Translations under genes and position numbers: made by a program
Shown here: one piece after another, positions 25,641 through 34,140 of the stretch
Layout: every line of letters starts with the position of its first letter
Position numbering within the stretch: the first letter of the stretch is position 1
NCBI RefSeq assembly: GCF_002100115.1
Contig: NZ_ANBM01000004.1
Coordinates: 186,001 to 250,000, forward strand
Origin: Anaerovibrio sp. JC8
GTDB lineage: Bacteria; Bacillota; Negativicutes; Selenomonadales; Selenomonadaceae
Reading direction: 5' to 3'
Length of the DNA stretch: 64,000 nt
Notes under the pieces: generated by a model
Database searches by the model: none
Told to the model about the DNA's origin: nothing
What the model saw: only the letters and a program-made list of their open reading frames with translations

Positions 25641-26771
25641 CTAAGAAAAATATGATTTTAACCTATAAACAACTTTTTCTCTATCTTGTTCCGTCAATCC
25701 ATAATACAACGGTAGTCTAACTAATCTTTCACTTTCTTTTGTGGTATATATGTCTTCCCCTGCGAATCTGCCATATTTTCTTCCCGCCGGCGCAGAGTGC
25801 AGGGGCACATAATGAAATACGCAATATATTCCATGTTTCCTCATATAATCGATAAATTTGGTTCTTCCATTAAGATTTTCAAGTTTCAAATAAAACATAT
25901 GCCCATTATGCTCACAATCTGTCGGGACATATGGCAATTCAACTTTTCCTGCATTCTCAAGAAATTGCAATTCATTTTTATAAAATGACCATGAATCTAC
26001 TCGATTTTTCAATATCTCTTCGGCATGCAACAGCTGCCCCCAAAGATATGCGGCATTTAGCTCGCTTGGTAAATAGCTGTCGCCAAAATCTACCCAAGTG
26101 TACTTATCCACTTCACCTCTGAAAAAAGCCGAACGATTAGTTCCTTTTTCTCTAAGTATCTCTGCCCGTAAATTATAAGTATCATCATTAATTACCAATG
26201 CTCCGCCTTCACCCATAGAATAATTCTTTGTCTCATGGAAGGAAAAGCATCCAAAATCTCCAATAGTTCCCAAAGGCCTTCCTTTGTATGTGCTCATAAT
26301 CCCCTGTGCTGCATCTTCAATTACTTTTAGATTATGCCGTCTGGCAATATCTAAAATTGTATCCATCTCACAGGCAACACCTGCATAATGAACTACTATT
26401 ATAGCTTTTGTTTTGTCCGTTAGAGCAGCCTCAATTTTTTTTTCATCAATATTCATCGTATCAGGACGAACATCGACAAAAACCAGCCTTGCTCCAGCTA
26501 AAACAGCTGCTGTTGCCGTGCTAGAAAAAGTAAAGCTGGGAAGAATAACTTCATCTCCTGGCTGTAAATCACAAAGAAGCAGGGCCATATCCAAAGCTGT
26601 GGTCCCACTTGTAGTCAGCAATATCTTTTGCGCATTAAACCGTGCTTCCATCCACTTGCTGCATCTTTTGGTAAAGTCTCCATCACCGGAAATCTTGCGG
26701 TTGTTGATGACTTCCTGTATGTATTTTATTTCATCTCCTGTACATGGAGGAATATTAAATGGAATAGACAT
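25641..26771 (-). CDS. Sugar aminotransferase, WecE/RffA-like (DegT/DnrJ/EryC1 family)
   Basis: PLP enzyme of 376 residues. The family blocks are LLTTSGTTALDMALLL, IEDAAQGIMSTYKGRPLG, and the PLP lysine in FHETKNYSMGEGGA (Lys182); ILREKGTNRSAFFRGEVDKYTWVDFGDSY-type blocks, read in parts, are the hallmark of WecE (dTDP-4-dehydro-6-deoxyglucose 4-aminotransferase). It would give a dTDP-4-amino-4,6-dideoxyhexose using glutamate. The required dehydratase (RmlB type) and RmlA are not in the window. It heads the acyl-ACP operon, 70 bases upstream of the GNAT-like gene. A 9-base A run within the coding strand is in frame. Confidence 0.9.
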   Translation of the reverse strand: MSIPFNIPPCTGDEIKYIQEVINNRKISGDGDFTKRCSKWMEARFNAQKILLTTSGTTALDMALLLCDLQPGDEVILPSFTFSSTATAAVLAGARLVFVDVRPDTMNIDEKKIEAALTDKTKAIIVVHYAGVACEMDTILDIARRHNLKVIEDAAQGIMSTYKGRPLGTIGDFGCFSFHETKNYSMGEGGALVINDDTYNLRAEILREKGTNRSAFFRGEVDKYTWVDFGDSYLPSELNAAYLWGQLLHAEEILKNRVDSWSFYKNELQFLENAGKVELPYVPTDCEHNGHMFYLKLENLNGRTKFIDYMRKHGIYCVFHYVPLHSAPAGRKYGRFAGEDIYTTKESERLVRLPLYYGLTEQDREKVVYRLKSYFS

Positions 26772-26797
26772 ATATCATATCCCCTTCTCGGTTTTTG

Positions 26798-28285
26798 TTA
26801 AGTAGAACAAATTTTTATATCATGTATGATTTTTTTTCCGACGGTTAGTTCTTTTACACGCGCTATCATTTGTTCAGCACAATCATTAGACTTTACAGCA
26901 ATAATAACAGTATTAAATTCTTTATCCTTTAAGCCAATATCTGGCGAAAGAACTGTCATATCGAAATCTTCGTGTCGGCCGTCGATCACAGCGACTAGCT
27001 CACAATAACTGCTTGCTTCGATTTGTGAGATGTAATCATCTCCAATCTTACCTGCCCCGTATATTATGACCTTTTCATTCGGATTGACTCTCCAAAATGG
27101 GAAAATGGCCATCCAATTTTTATGTCTATACTTTTTTAATCTTTCAGTATAATATTCCTCCTTTAATGACGAATAGTTCAAATAATCCCACTGCTTTTCA
27201 TAATAATGTTCCGCCGGCCTATGTTCAGGCATATTAAAGCTTTTGTTATTATACTTATCCGATATTAATACATCTTCCAAAAAATTTTCGTATGTTTTAC
27301 CTTTAACCTCACTGCCATACCATGAGTCTTGTGTGTCATACCCTAAAACCCCAGATGCCTTTGTTGTCAAAACATTTGCTGTAATGACACAGACACCCTC
27401 GTAAGATATAAGCCTTGCGGTTTGAGCCACTGCTATAATTACATCAATTTTTTTAAATATGATTCTTGGAATAGGAACCAGCACACCCCAAAAAATAATC
27501 TTAACGTTATCTGCACCATAAAAAATATCATTTATATATTCTCTTATCGGATTTTCATCTCCTATGAAAATCAAATTAATATCGTATGATGGATGTAGTC
27601 TAGCAAAATTTTTCACCCCCAAAAGTGCCTTTCTCACAAAGGGTTTATCCATTCTTGAGATAATACAAATATTCCATTTACTACGAGGCAACAAATCAAC
27701 ATTTTCAAATAACACATCCTGCACAGGATCTTGTTCTACTATAAACTCTGGGTATTCTATTAATCTATCAATAACACCTTTGTAACCTTTAAATAATCTT
27801 TTTGTGGCTTCCCGAGAAGCAATTAATTCATTTCTGCAATACTTAAAATAAAAAAAATCCAAATTCTCTTTATAATAAGTTTTATAACCATTTTTATTAC
27901 GATAGTATTCATTACAACAAAAAATATAATGTTTACATTTTAACTTTTCTGCTAACAACTCACCCCAAAAAGCTGCCACATCATAGTGAGATTCAATGAT
28001 GTTCAAATCTTCTTTTCCTTCAATTCCTATGTCGGTTAATATTCCATCGACAATGTAATCACATACCTTCTCTTGTAAATCATATGGAAGTAGCCCCAGT
28101 CCCATATTACCACCAAATAAAAATTTATTAAGATATGCAATATCGCACTTCTCATTATTATTGCCAGCAAATAACACAATTACATTCCAACCGCATTTTT
28201 CCAGATATCGTGCCTTACCAGCAGTATATGCCTGTGTTCCCCCTACAGGATGAATATCATATGTGATTATTATATATTTTTTCAT
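26798..28285 (-). CDS. Glycosyltransferase (GT-B/GT4-like) with C-terminal Rossmann module
   Basis: A 495-residue protein. The first about 380 residues look like a GT-B retaining transferase: IITYDIHPVGGTQAYTAGKARYL (nucleotide-sugar side loop), WNICIISRMDKPFVRKALLG and INLIFIGDENP, although the usual E-x7-E motif is not clear. Residues about 405-490 form the recurring Rossmann module (KVIIYGAGKIGDDYISQIE, LVAVIDGRHEDFD, FNTVIIAVKS). The ATG at 28285 follows TGAGGA; three codons upstream another ATG overlaps that site. Predicted soluble. Acceptor and donor unknown. Clearly more AT-rich than the 13-25 kb genes. Confidence 0.78.
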   Translation of the reverse strand: MKKYIIITYDIHPVGGTQAYTAGKARYLEKCGWNVIVLFAGNNNEKCDIAYLNKFLFGGNMGLGLLPYDLQEKVCDYIVDGILTDIGIEGKEDLNIIESHYDVAAFWGELLAEKLKCKHYIFCCNEYYRNKNGYKTYYKENLDFFYFKYCRNELIASREATKRLFKGYKGVIDRLIEYPEFIVEQDPVQDVLFENVDLLPRSKWNICIISRMDKPFVRKALLGVKNFARLHPSYDINLIFIGDENPIREYINDIFYGADNVKIIFWGVLVPIPRIIFKKIDVIIAVAQTARLISYEGVCVITANVLTTKASGVLGYDTQDSWYGSEVKGKTYENFLEDVLISDKYNNKSFNMPEHRPAEHYYEKQWDYLNYSSLKEEYYTERLKKYRHKNWMAIFPFWRVNPNEKVIIYGAGKIGDDYISQIEASSYCELVAVIDGRHEDFDMTVLSPDIGLKDKEFNTVIIAVKSNDCAEQMIARVKELTVGKKIIHDIKICST

Positions 28286-28349
28286 AGCTCCCATTCCTCA
28301 CGAACTAGTTCTTAAGAGCAAACGACATTGACAACACCATAATGATAAT

Positions 28350-28367
28350 CCTGAATTATTCATAAAA
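28350..28367. repeat. Junction repeat copy 1
   Basis: The 18 bases CCTGAATTATTCATAAAA occur here and again at 29798-29815, each about 60 bases upstream of a minus-strand gene start. The spacer around them (28286-28450) has no gene that I can see. Confidence 0.7.
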
Positions 28368-28450
28368 CAACATTCAAAACCATCTAAGCCCTATCAAACC
28401 TGAGCACGGTGGATGTTTTTGCTGTTTCAACTGCGTTGAATAATTCAAAA

Positions 28451-29743
28451 TTAACTTATATTTGGCACCCAAATCATCACTTCTTCGTCATAACCAACGC
28501 GCTTTAATTGCATAAAAATCTCATCACGCATCCGTTCTTTGGCTACCGCAACCAATATGTAATCAATTTTTTTACTCATAAGTTTATTCGGATCAGATAT
28601 CTCACCCCCAAAATGTTCATAGGCATTGTCGACCCAAGCTACAACATCGCAATGCTTGCAATTTAATAACGATGCGTATACTTGACGGCCAATGCTTCCC
28701 GCACCAAAAACAGCAACTTTTGCTCCTTTAGGAATTTTTTCTTCCATACTATGACGAAATACCCGTAATTCCAATTCAGCAACTCGTTTCTTCAATGTAT
28801 CAATACCTTGCCAATAAGAATACATTAATCGATTCATGTGCTGTAAAGAAACCCAATGTTTCTGATACAAACGTAGTTCTCCACTTAATGCCTCCCAAAA
28901 ACGCTTTACAAAGCTTAATGGATAATGCTTTCGCATAAAGGGAAGCAAACGCACGGATAAATCTTCAATCGATATGCCTAAACGCCCACCAAAACTATCT
29001 TTACTTTCTAATCTATAATCAAAGAATGATTCTACAATATCCTGTCCTGCAATCTCCACAAGATTATCATAAAGATCATGCATATCTTTAGGAAGTCGAA
29101 GCACCCCAAGTGATTCATCTCCATGCGGTTCCAAACCATTGTTTTTTACACATTGATTTAAATATTTCTCTCCATGCCATCCCGAATACATATATGCCCC
29201 ACCAAGTTCGCCAGGACGATTATAGAATTCCACATCATGAAAACAGACTATAGCATCGTTTCTCATGTACGGTAACAGCATAATTAAATCTATTAATGGA
29301 TAAGGATGGGCATGTGCTCCATCAATAAAAATCATATCTATTTTTTCTTTTTCAGACAAAATATTTTCAATATCAAAAGTTGTCATACCATTCATAAATG
29401 ACCAATGCTTAAGCTCATCGCTGCTTGCTTCTTTTTTTACAACCTCACCATAAAAATCACTTTTCTCTACTTCAATATCATATTGATGATATTGCGAATT
29501 AAATATAGTACCCGCCTTCAGCATATAAAGAGCAGATACCCCACGGTAAATTCCTACCTCAACAACTCTGTTAATTCTTGTACCATCTTTAAATATATAA
29601 TTTTTGATAAGTCCCATCAAAAAGCATAATTGCGATGGAGTTGCTGAAACATTAGTATCATACTTTGTTCTATAATCCGGCAAACTTTTATAAACCTCAA
29701 AACCAACTTTTTCATAATATCCTTTCTTAATCCATTCTGTCAT
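28451..29743 (-). CDS. Class I SAM methyltransferase (Methyltransf_24-like) with C-terminal Rossmann module
   Basis: A 430-residue protein. The N-terminal about 210 residues resemble the Methyltransf_24/CmcI-like group: RVVEVGIYRGVSALYMLKAG (SAM loop), DMIFIDGAHAHPYPLIDLIML and IVCFHDVEFYNRP. Residues about 340-425 are the Rossmann module (AKVAVFGAGSIGRQVY, VVAWVDNAYEHFGG, YILVAVAKERMRDE). It shares this architecture with the gene at 35.6-36.7 kb. It probably methylates a sugar hydroxyl of the glycan; the substrate is not visible. The ATG overlaps a short upstream frame as TAATG. Confidence 0.82.
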   Translation of the reverse strand: MTEWIKKGYYEKVGFEVYKSLPDYRTKYDTNVSATPSQLCFLMGLIKNYIFKDGTRINRVVEVGIYRGVSALYMLKAGTIFNSQYHQYDIEVEKSDFYGEVVKKEASSDELKHWSFMNGMTTFDIENILSEKEKIDMIFIDGAHAHPYPLIDLIMLLPYMRNDAIVCFHDVEFYNRPGELGGAYMYSGWHGEKYLNQCVKNNGLEPHGDESLGVLRLPKDMHDLYDNLVEIAGQDIVESFFDYRLESKDSFGGRLGISIEDLSVRLLPFMRKHYPLSFVKRFWEALSGELRLYQKHWVSLQHMNRLMYSYWQGIDTLKKRVAELELRVFRHSMEEKIPKGAKVAVFGAGSIGRQVYASLLNCKHCDVVAWVDNAYEHFGGEISDPNKLMSKKIDYILVAVAKERMRDEIFMQLKRVGYDEEVMIWVPNIS

Positions 29744-29862
29744 TATGAACCTACTCCTTTTCTCTTATGCACACCAATAGCAATCAAATAGCTAAAACCT
29801 GAATTATTCATAAAATAAGATACAAAGCCAGTTACACTCCACGTGATAATGCACTTTCTCAT
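29743..29862 (-). other. Short open frame (39 aa), doubtful
   Basis: A 39-codon frame from ATG 29862 ends in TAATG, coupled to the methyltransferase start. It includes FMNNSG, encoded by the junction repeat. No ribosome site precedes it and it resembles no family I know. It could be a leader peptide or a relic; I do not claim a gene. Confidence 0.2.
29798..29815. repeat. Junction repeat copy 2
   Basis: Second exact copy of CCTGAATTATTCATAAAA, with similarity continuing a few bases on either side. See 28350-28367. Confidence 0.7.
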
Positions 29863-29866
29863 GGGA

Positions 29867-31342
29867 TTATGAATTCATTTTGTAGTTAAACCATTCCATT
29901 GCATGTTCATGGCCAAACACATATCCCATGCTCTCGTCAAATCCACTACCGCGCAAGACCTCCTGTACCTCATCAAGATGCTCATCTCGCAAGGCTAGCA
30001 CAGTAATTGCAGAAGCCATAGCAGGCTTTATATCTTCTACAAGAAAAACTGGTAGGCCAAGGTAATATTCTGTATTGCGATGCCCGTCTGAAACAACGAA
30101 CCCCACCACATCAACATTTTTATGACAAAAAAATTCATATGCGGCGCATCCATATTGCCCTGCTCCATAAATATAAACTTTTTTGCCTTGACAGGATTGG
30201 TAAAGAGCATTCAAATTTGGACATACCTTTTGTGACCATTTCAGCATTGATGACAGCCCCTCAGCGAAACGCTTATTAAAGCTTGTGGCACTGAGAGACT
30301 TAATACGTTGAAAACCACGCTCACGCAACTCGCAACACAAATCATCATCAAGCCATAACCTTTTCAAAACTGCAACAATATCTTCAACAGAATCTGGATT
30401 AAAAACTAAGCCGGCATCTCCTATTTGCCATGGCATAGCATAAAGATTTGAAACAGCTACTGGGCATCCCATAAAGAGGCTCTCCACTGGCGGAATATTC
30501 GTTGGTCCATCATATGTAGGCATAACCATGGCTCTTGCATGCTTATACAAATATTTCATCTGTGAATTGTTTATTCCACCTGTAATGTCCACTTGTTCCT
30601 CTAATCCAAACGCTTTGATGACTCGCTTTATCTGTTTAGCTGCTCCTGACTGTCCCTGTCCTGTGAATAGAAAATTAACCTTTATTCCTTCTTCTCTAAG
30701 TTGTTCCATAGCCATAAGCAGATTCAAATGATTTTTGTGGTATCCAAAATTCGCTGGATAGAAAAAAAACTTCTCATTTTTTAAAGCAACAGGTTCCTCA
30801 GGCTCTTCTTCCTCTAAGTATTTACATGGTCTAAATGGTAGCACATAAATCTTGTCCTGATATAAATGACCACATACATGCATTATTTGCTCACGACCTA
30901 AATCAGAATCCGTGAAAACACCTATTGAGTGTCTGCAAAACATTTGATACATATATTCATTATCATAACCGCGATGAGTCGCAAAACTTTTATCATAATA
31001 GCACATAATATCGTGTATTACATTTATAACTGGTGTTTTAAGCATCATACTACTACTAGCATCTGCCCCATCCATAGGATAAATAATAGCATCACAATTA
31101 TAACTATCCATTGTCTCTATGGCATTATACACGTCTTTAGACAACAGCACTGCTTCAATATCAGGATATTGATTCATAAGCGTCTCTTTCCATATATCAA
31201 CATGGCAAAATCCAATAACATCCATTTTACCTATTTGGCAACGCAAAGCATCAAGAATAAAGAATATATAATGATAGCTACCACCTGCTTGTGGCATACG
31301 GTTTAGATACACCCCTATCTTTTTTTTATTTGTCACACTCAT
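29867..31342 (-). CDS. Glycosyltransferase family 4-like with C-terminal Rossmann module
   Basis: A 491-residue protein. The GT4 core is clear: FFYPANFGYHKNHLNLLMAM, NFLFTGQGQSG, GGINNSQMKYLYKHARAMVMPT, then PPVESLFMGCPVAVSN, which carries the E-x7 nucleotide-sugar loop. Residues about 395-480 carry the Rossmann module (KVYIYGAGQYGCAAYEFF, VVGFVVSDGHRN). The start ATG 31342 has GGAGG six bases upstream and overlaps the preceding aminotransferase by 17 bases. Likely a retaining transferase acting at the inner membrane face; sugar unknown. Confidence 0.88.
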   Translation of the reverse strand: MSVTNKKKIGVYLNRMPQAGGSYHYIFFILDALRCQIGKMDVIGFCHVDIWKETLMNQYPDIEAVLLSKDVYNAIETMDSYNCDAIIYPMDGADASSSMMLKTPVINVIHDIMCYYDKSFATHRGYDNEYMYQMFCRHSIGVFTDSDLGREQIMHVCGHLYQDKIYVLPFRPCKYLEEEEPEEPVALKNEKFFFYPANFGYHKNHLNLLMAMEQLREEGIKVNFLFTGQGQSGAAKQIKRVIKAFGLEEQVDITGGINNSQMKYLYKHARAMVMPTYDGPTNIPPVESLFMGCPVAVSNLYAMPWQIGDAGLVFNPDSVEDIVAVLKRLWLDDDLCCELRERGFQRIKSLSATSFNKRFAEGLSSMLKWSQKVCPNLNALYQSCQGKKVYIYGAGQYGCAAYEFFCHKNVDVVGFVVSDGHRNTEYYLGLPVFLVEDIKPAMASAITVLALRDEHLDEVQEVLRGSGFDESMGYVFGHEHAMEWFNYKMNS

Positions 31343-32453
31343 AAAGAACCTCCTTCAGTTTTTCCACCACATACTCCTGGTCATCGTCAGTCAAATTAAC
31401 ACCGCTTGGAATATAAAAACCTCTACGAGCTAAACGGGAAGCCACAGGATACTCCTCTCCGTCAAACAGGTGCATTCCCTTAAATACCGGTTGCTCGTGC
31501 ATTCCCCAGAAAAAGCCTCGACAGCCAATTCCCTCTGCACCAAGGCGTTTCATCATTTCATCAGCATCCACAGGAATTTTGTCATCTAACACTATTCCGT
31601 ATACCCAGTAAATATTATCGGCATAATCTGTACTTGTAACTGGCAACTGCAAACCATCTACATCTTTAAGTAACTTATTATAAAGCGCTCCGATGTGGTG
31701 TTTTTTTTCAACCGTTCTTTTCAATTTTTCCAGTTGAGCGCACCCCAAAGCAGCTTGGACATTAGTCATACGAAAATTGTAACCAAGCTCTTCATGAACA
31801 TACCGCTTTTTAGGACTAAAAAAAAGATTTCTAACTAAAGCACATCTTTCTGCCAAATTATCATCATTCGTCAGCACCATTCCACCCTCGCCACAGGTAA
31901 TGTGCTTGTTAGGATAAAAGCTGAATGTGCTTATATCGCCAAAACTGCCACATGGACGCCCCTTGTAGGTCTGACCATGCATCTCCGCAGCATCTTCGAT
32001 TACATACAAATTATGTTTTTTTGCAATATCCAGCACTGGATCCATATTTACCGGCAAACCATAAATATGTACCACCATAATTGCCTTAGTTTTTTCTGTT
32101 ATCTTAGCCTCAATGTCTTCCACCTTCATATTAAAGGTTAATGGGTCTGCATCTATAAGTACCGGTTTTGCCCCCACTCTTACCAGAGGGGCTGCACAGG
32201 AAATAATAGTGAAGGTTGGCATAATCACCTCATCACCCTCACCAATTTTTAAGGCCAATACAGCAGTATCCAATGCTACCGATCCGTTGGATACTGCTAC
32301 TGCATGCTTTCTATCAGTAAGCTCTGCCATCCCTTGCTCAAAACGCTTTACAAATGGTCCCTCAAATGAAATCCAATTTGTATCTATACATTCATTAATA
32401 TATTTTCGCTCATTGCCATCTAAAACCGGTTCATTAACAAATACCCTTCTCAT
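31326..32453 (-). CDS. Sugar aminotransferase, DegT/DnrJ/EryC1 family (perosamine-synthase-like)
   Basis: PLP enzyme of 375 residues with AVSNGSVALDTAVLAL, VIEDAAEMHGQTYKGRPCG, the PLP lysine in FYPNKHITCGEGG (Lys183) and LGYNFRMTNVQAALG. These blocks resemble GDP-perosamine synthase (Per/RfbE) and related 4-aminotransferases more than WecE. The actual donor sugar cannot be decided by eye, and no GDP-mannose dehydratase lies in the window. Start supported by GGGGGATTGGT before ATG. It follows a small cupin gene by 19 bases. Confidence 0.88.
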   Translation of the reverse strand: MRRVFVNEPVLDGNERKYINECIDTNWISFEGPFVKRFEQGMAELTDRKHAVAVSNGSVALDTAVLALKIGEGDEVIMPTFTIISCAAPLVRVGAKPVLIDADPLTFNMKVEDIEAKITEKTKAIMVVHIYGLPVNMDPVLDIAKKHNLYVIEDAAEMHGQTYKGRPCGSFGDISTFSFYPNKHITCGEGGMVLTNDDNLAERCALVRNLFFSPKKRYVHEELGYNFRMTNVQAALGCAQLEKLKRTVEKKHHIGALYNKLLKDVDGLQLPVTSTDYADNIYWVYGIVLDDKIPVDADEMMKRLGAEGIGCRGFFWGMHEQPVFKGMHLFDGEEYPVASRLARRGFYIPSGVNLTDDDQEYVVEKLKEVLYECDK

Positions 32454-32472
32454 ACCAATCCCCCATTTTTTA

Positions 32473-32901
32473 TTAATTTAAAATAACGTTCTCGTCTTCA
32501 ACTGACGGAAACCTAGTCTTATCCCCGTCTCCAGCATAAGGCCCCTGTTTTACCTCAATCATTTCAATATCTTCCAATACCTTAAAACCATGTCCACCAC
32601 TTACTAAAAGAATAACGTCACCTGCATAAATAATGTGGCTTTCAATATAATTTTGATCATCATCATAAAAATCAACCCTCATTTTTCCTTTACGAATGAC
32701 CAACGTCTCGCGTGTATATACTACACTTCTATGTACCGGATTATGCACATGAGCTGCTATTTCGTGTCCAGCAGGATGTTCCATATACGCCAGCTGTTGG
32801 GACAATTCATTTGAAGTCAAAAACGAAATTCCTGGTTTATGGTATGTGTGGGGAATAATTATCGCCAGAAGATTTTCTCCATTTCTTATCTCTTTAATCA
32901 T
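32473..32901 (-). CDS. Small cupin-domain protein
   Basis: A single-domain cupin of about 142 residues: PAGHEIAAHVHNPVHRSV (metal-binding histidines), TLVIRKGKMRVDFYDDD, and YAGDVILLVSGGHGFKVLED. It occurs in sugar-modification loci beside aminotransferases, where some cupins act as sugar-nucleotide isomerases or epimerases; this one does not look like FdtA/WxcM. The frame extends upstream into the neighbour, but the ATG at 32901 has GAGGT and avoids overlap. Function unassigned. Confidence 0.8.
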   Translation of the reverse strand: MIKEIRNGENLLAIIIPHTYHKPGISFLTSNELSQQLAYMEHPAGHEIAAHVHNPVHRSVVYTRETLVIRKGKMRVDFYDDDQNYIESHIIYAGDVILLVSGGHGFKVLEDIEMIEVKQGPYAGDGDKTRFPSVEDENVILN

Positions 32902-32917
32902 TTGTACCTCACTTTTT

Positions 32918-33421
32918 TCACCAAAAAATATCACTAAATTTAATATAATCAATATTCCTTTTATACCCAGAGTCGTCCAATTGTTTAGCTATATCATCTT
33001 GATAATTTCTTGTAGCAATGATAAAAACTTCATTCTCTTCTTTTCTAATCTCATCCAAGTTATACACAATATTATTATTGAATTGTTTGGCGCTATTGTC
33101 TACGTATGCCACTATTTCAACACCAATAGTGCGCAATATTACATCTATCCAACTACAATCCAGGCCACACCCAAACAGTATTATTTTTTTCCCACTAGGC
33201 AAGTTATTTAGAATAAGTTTATTCACATAATGTTCAATCATATCATTTCTACGATCAATAGCTTTTCTAACCAATGAGACAATATGTCTATTCCAAGAAA
33301 TAACTCCACAAATAGACAATATATCTTCCCTATACTTATCTAAAATGTACTCATACCCTTCCATATCCTTATTCATGTCACTAGAGATTTGACCTTCATT
33401 ATGAAGATTATAAACAAACAA
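32918..33421 (-). CDS. C-terminal fragment of a frameshifted GT2: glycosyltransferase tail plus Rossmann module
   Basis: This 167-codon frame starts in the middle of a protein: FVYNLHNEGQISSD and GYEYILDKYRE are typical of the end of a GT2 domain, and residues 75-165 are a Rossmann module (KKIILFGCGLDCSWID, IVAYVDNSAKQF, VFIIATRN) lacking the last glycine of GxGxxG. There is no ribosome site in front. Removing one base from the 7-base homopolymer at 33449-33455 joins it to the upstream frame as LAKKCEFIHIEKPLFVYNL. So it is most likely the rest of the gene that begins at 34055. Confidence 0.8.
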   Translation of the reverse strand: MFVYNLHNEGQISSDMNKDMEGYEYILDKYREDILSICGVISWNRHIVSLVRKAIDRRNDMIEHYVNKLILNNLPSGKKIILFGCGLDCSWIDVILRTIGVEIVAYVDNSAKQFNNNIVYNLDEIRKEENEVFIIATRNYQDDIAKQLDDSGYKRNIDYIKFSDIFW

Positions 33422-33443
33422 GGGCTTCTCGATGTGGATAAAT

Positions 33444-34055
33444 TCACATTTTTTTAGCCAATCTTAAACTTGTGTCCCATTCTTGATATGTCTTGATGTC
33501 CTCCCCTAGTTTTCCTACTTCTAATAAAGCTTTCTTTGAAGTCAACATGGCCTGAAACATAGGTCCCGTACTATTTAGTAGATTTTTATAACAATCATTT
33601 CCCTGTACAACAGGCAAATTCCACACATAACTACATTTTTTCGAAATATCATGTACTTTACAATTTCCGTGAATAACAACATATTCGTTATAATTATGAT
33701 CTTTCAATACATTTAACTGTACTTCCAGCTTGTTTTCTAACCATTCATCATCGCTATCACAAAAACAAATCCATTTACCACTAGCAATATCTATTCCTTT
33801 ATTTCTTGCTACTTGAGCACCAGAATTTTTCTCTAGTTTCTCATAAATAATATTGCTATCTGTATAATCCTCCTGATACTTCTTCACAATGTCTGATGTT
33901 CTGTCTGCTGAACAATCATCTATTACTATTATTTCATCTGCCTTATGGGTCTGTTTTATTATGCTGTCCAAGCATTTTCCTATTCTTTTTTCCCTATTAT
34001 ATACCGGTATTACGACAGATATTCTATTTTCATCATCTATCTTTTCCCCTATCAT
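33444..34055 (-). CDS. N-terminal fragment of a frameshifted family 2 glycosyltransferase
   Basis: A clear GT2 (GT-A) catalytic region: ISVVIPVYNREKRIGKCLDSI, DEIIVIDDCSADRTSDI, NSGAQVARNKGIDIASGKW and the metal-binding CDSDDEW, then EDIKTYQEWDTSLRLAKK near the end. It stops at codon 203 just after a run of seven T on the plus strand (A7 in the message), well short of a normal GT2. The ATG at 34055 has AGGAGGAG upstream; the frame is open 22 codons further but without a better site. With the downstream frame the full protein would be about 375-380 residues. Confidence 0.82.
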   Translation of the reverse strand: MIGEKIDDENRISVVIPVYNREKRIGKCLDSIIKQTHKADEIIVIDDCSADRTSDIVKKYQEDYTDSNIIYEKLEKNSGAQVARNKGIDIASGKWICFCDSDDEWLENKLEVQLNVLKDHNYNEYVVIHGNCKVHDISKKCSYVWNLPVVQGNDCYKNLLNSTGPMFQAMLTSKKALLEVGKLGEDIKTYQEWDTSLRLAKKM

Positions 34056-34140
34056 TTCTCTCCTCCTGCTTACAGCATTTAACATATTGAGCTGGTATGA
34101 TAAGTGCCACTTTTCAGGCAATACAAGTAGTTAAATGACT

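Noticed and set aside
32473-32901. FdtA/WxcM sugar 3,4-ketoisomerase
   Set aside because: It is a cupin beside an aminotransferase, but the typical FdtA/WxcM blocks are not seen; left as an unassigned cupin.
33444-33460. Programmed ribosomal frameshift at the A7 run
   Set aside because: The join needs +1 (or -2), and the codons GCT AAA AAA ATG do not form a classic -1 slippery heptamer in frame; phase variation, transcript slippage or error are more likely.
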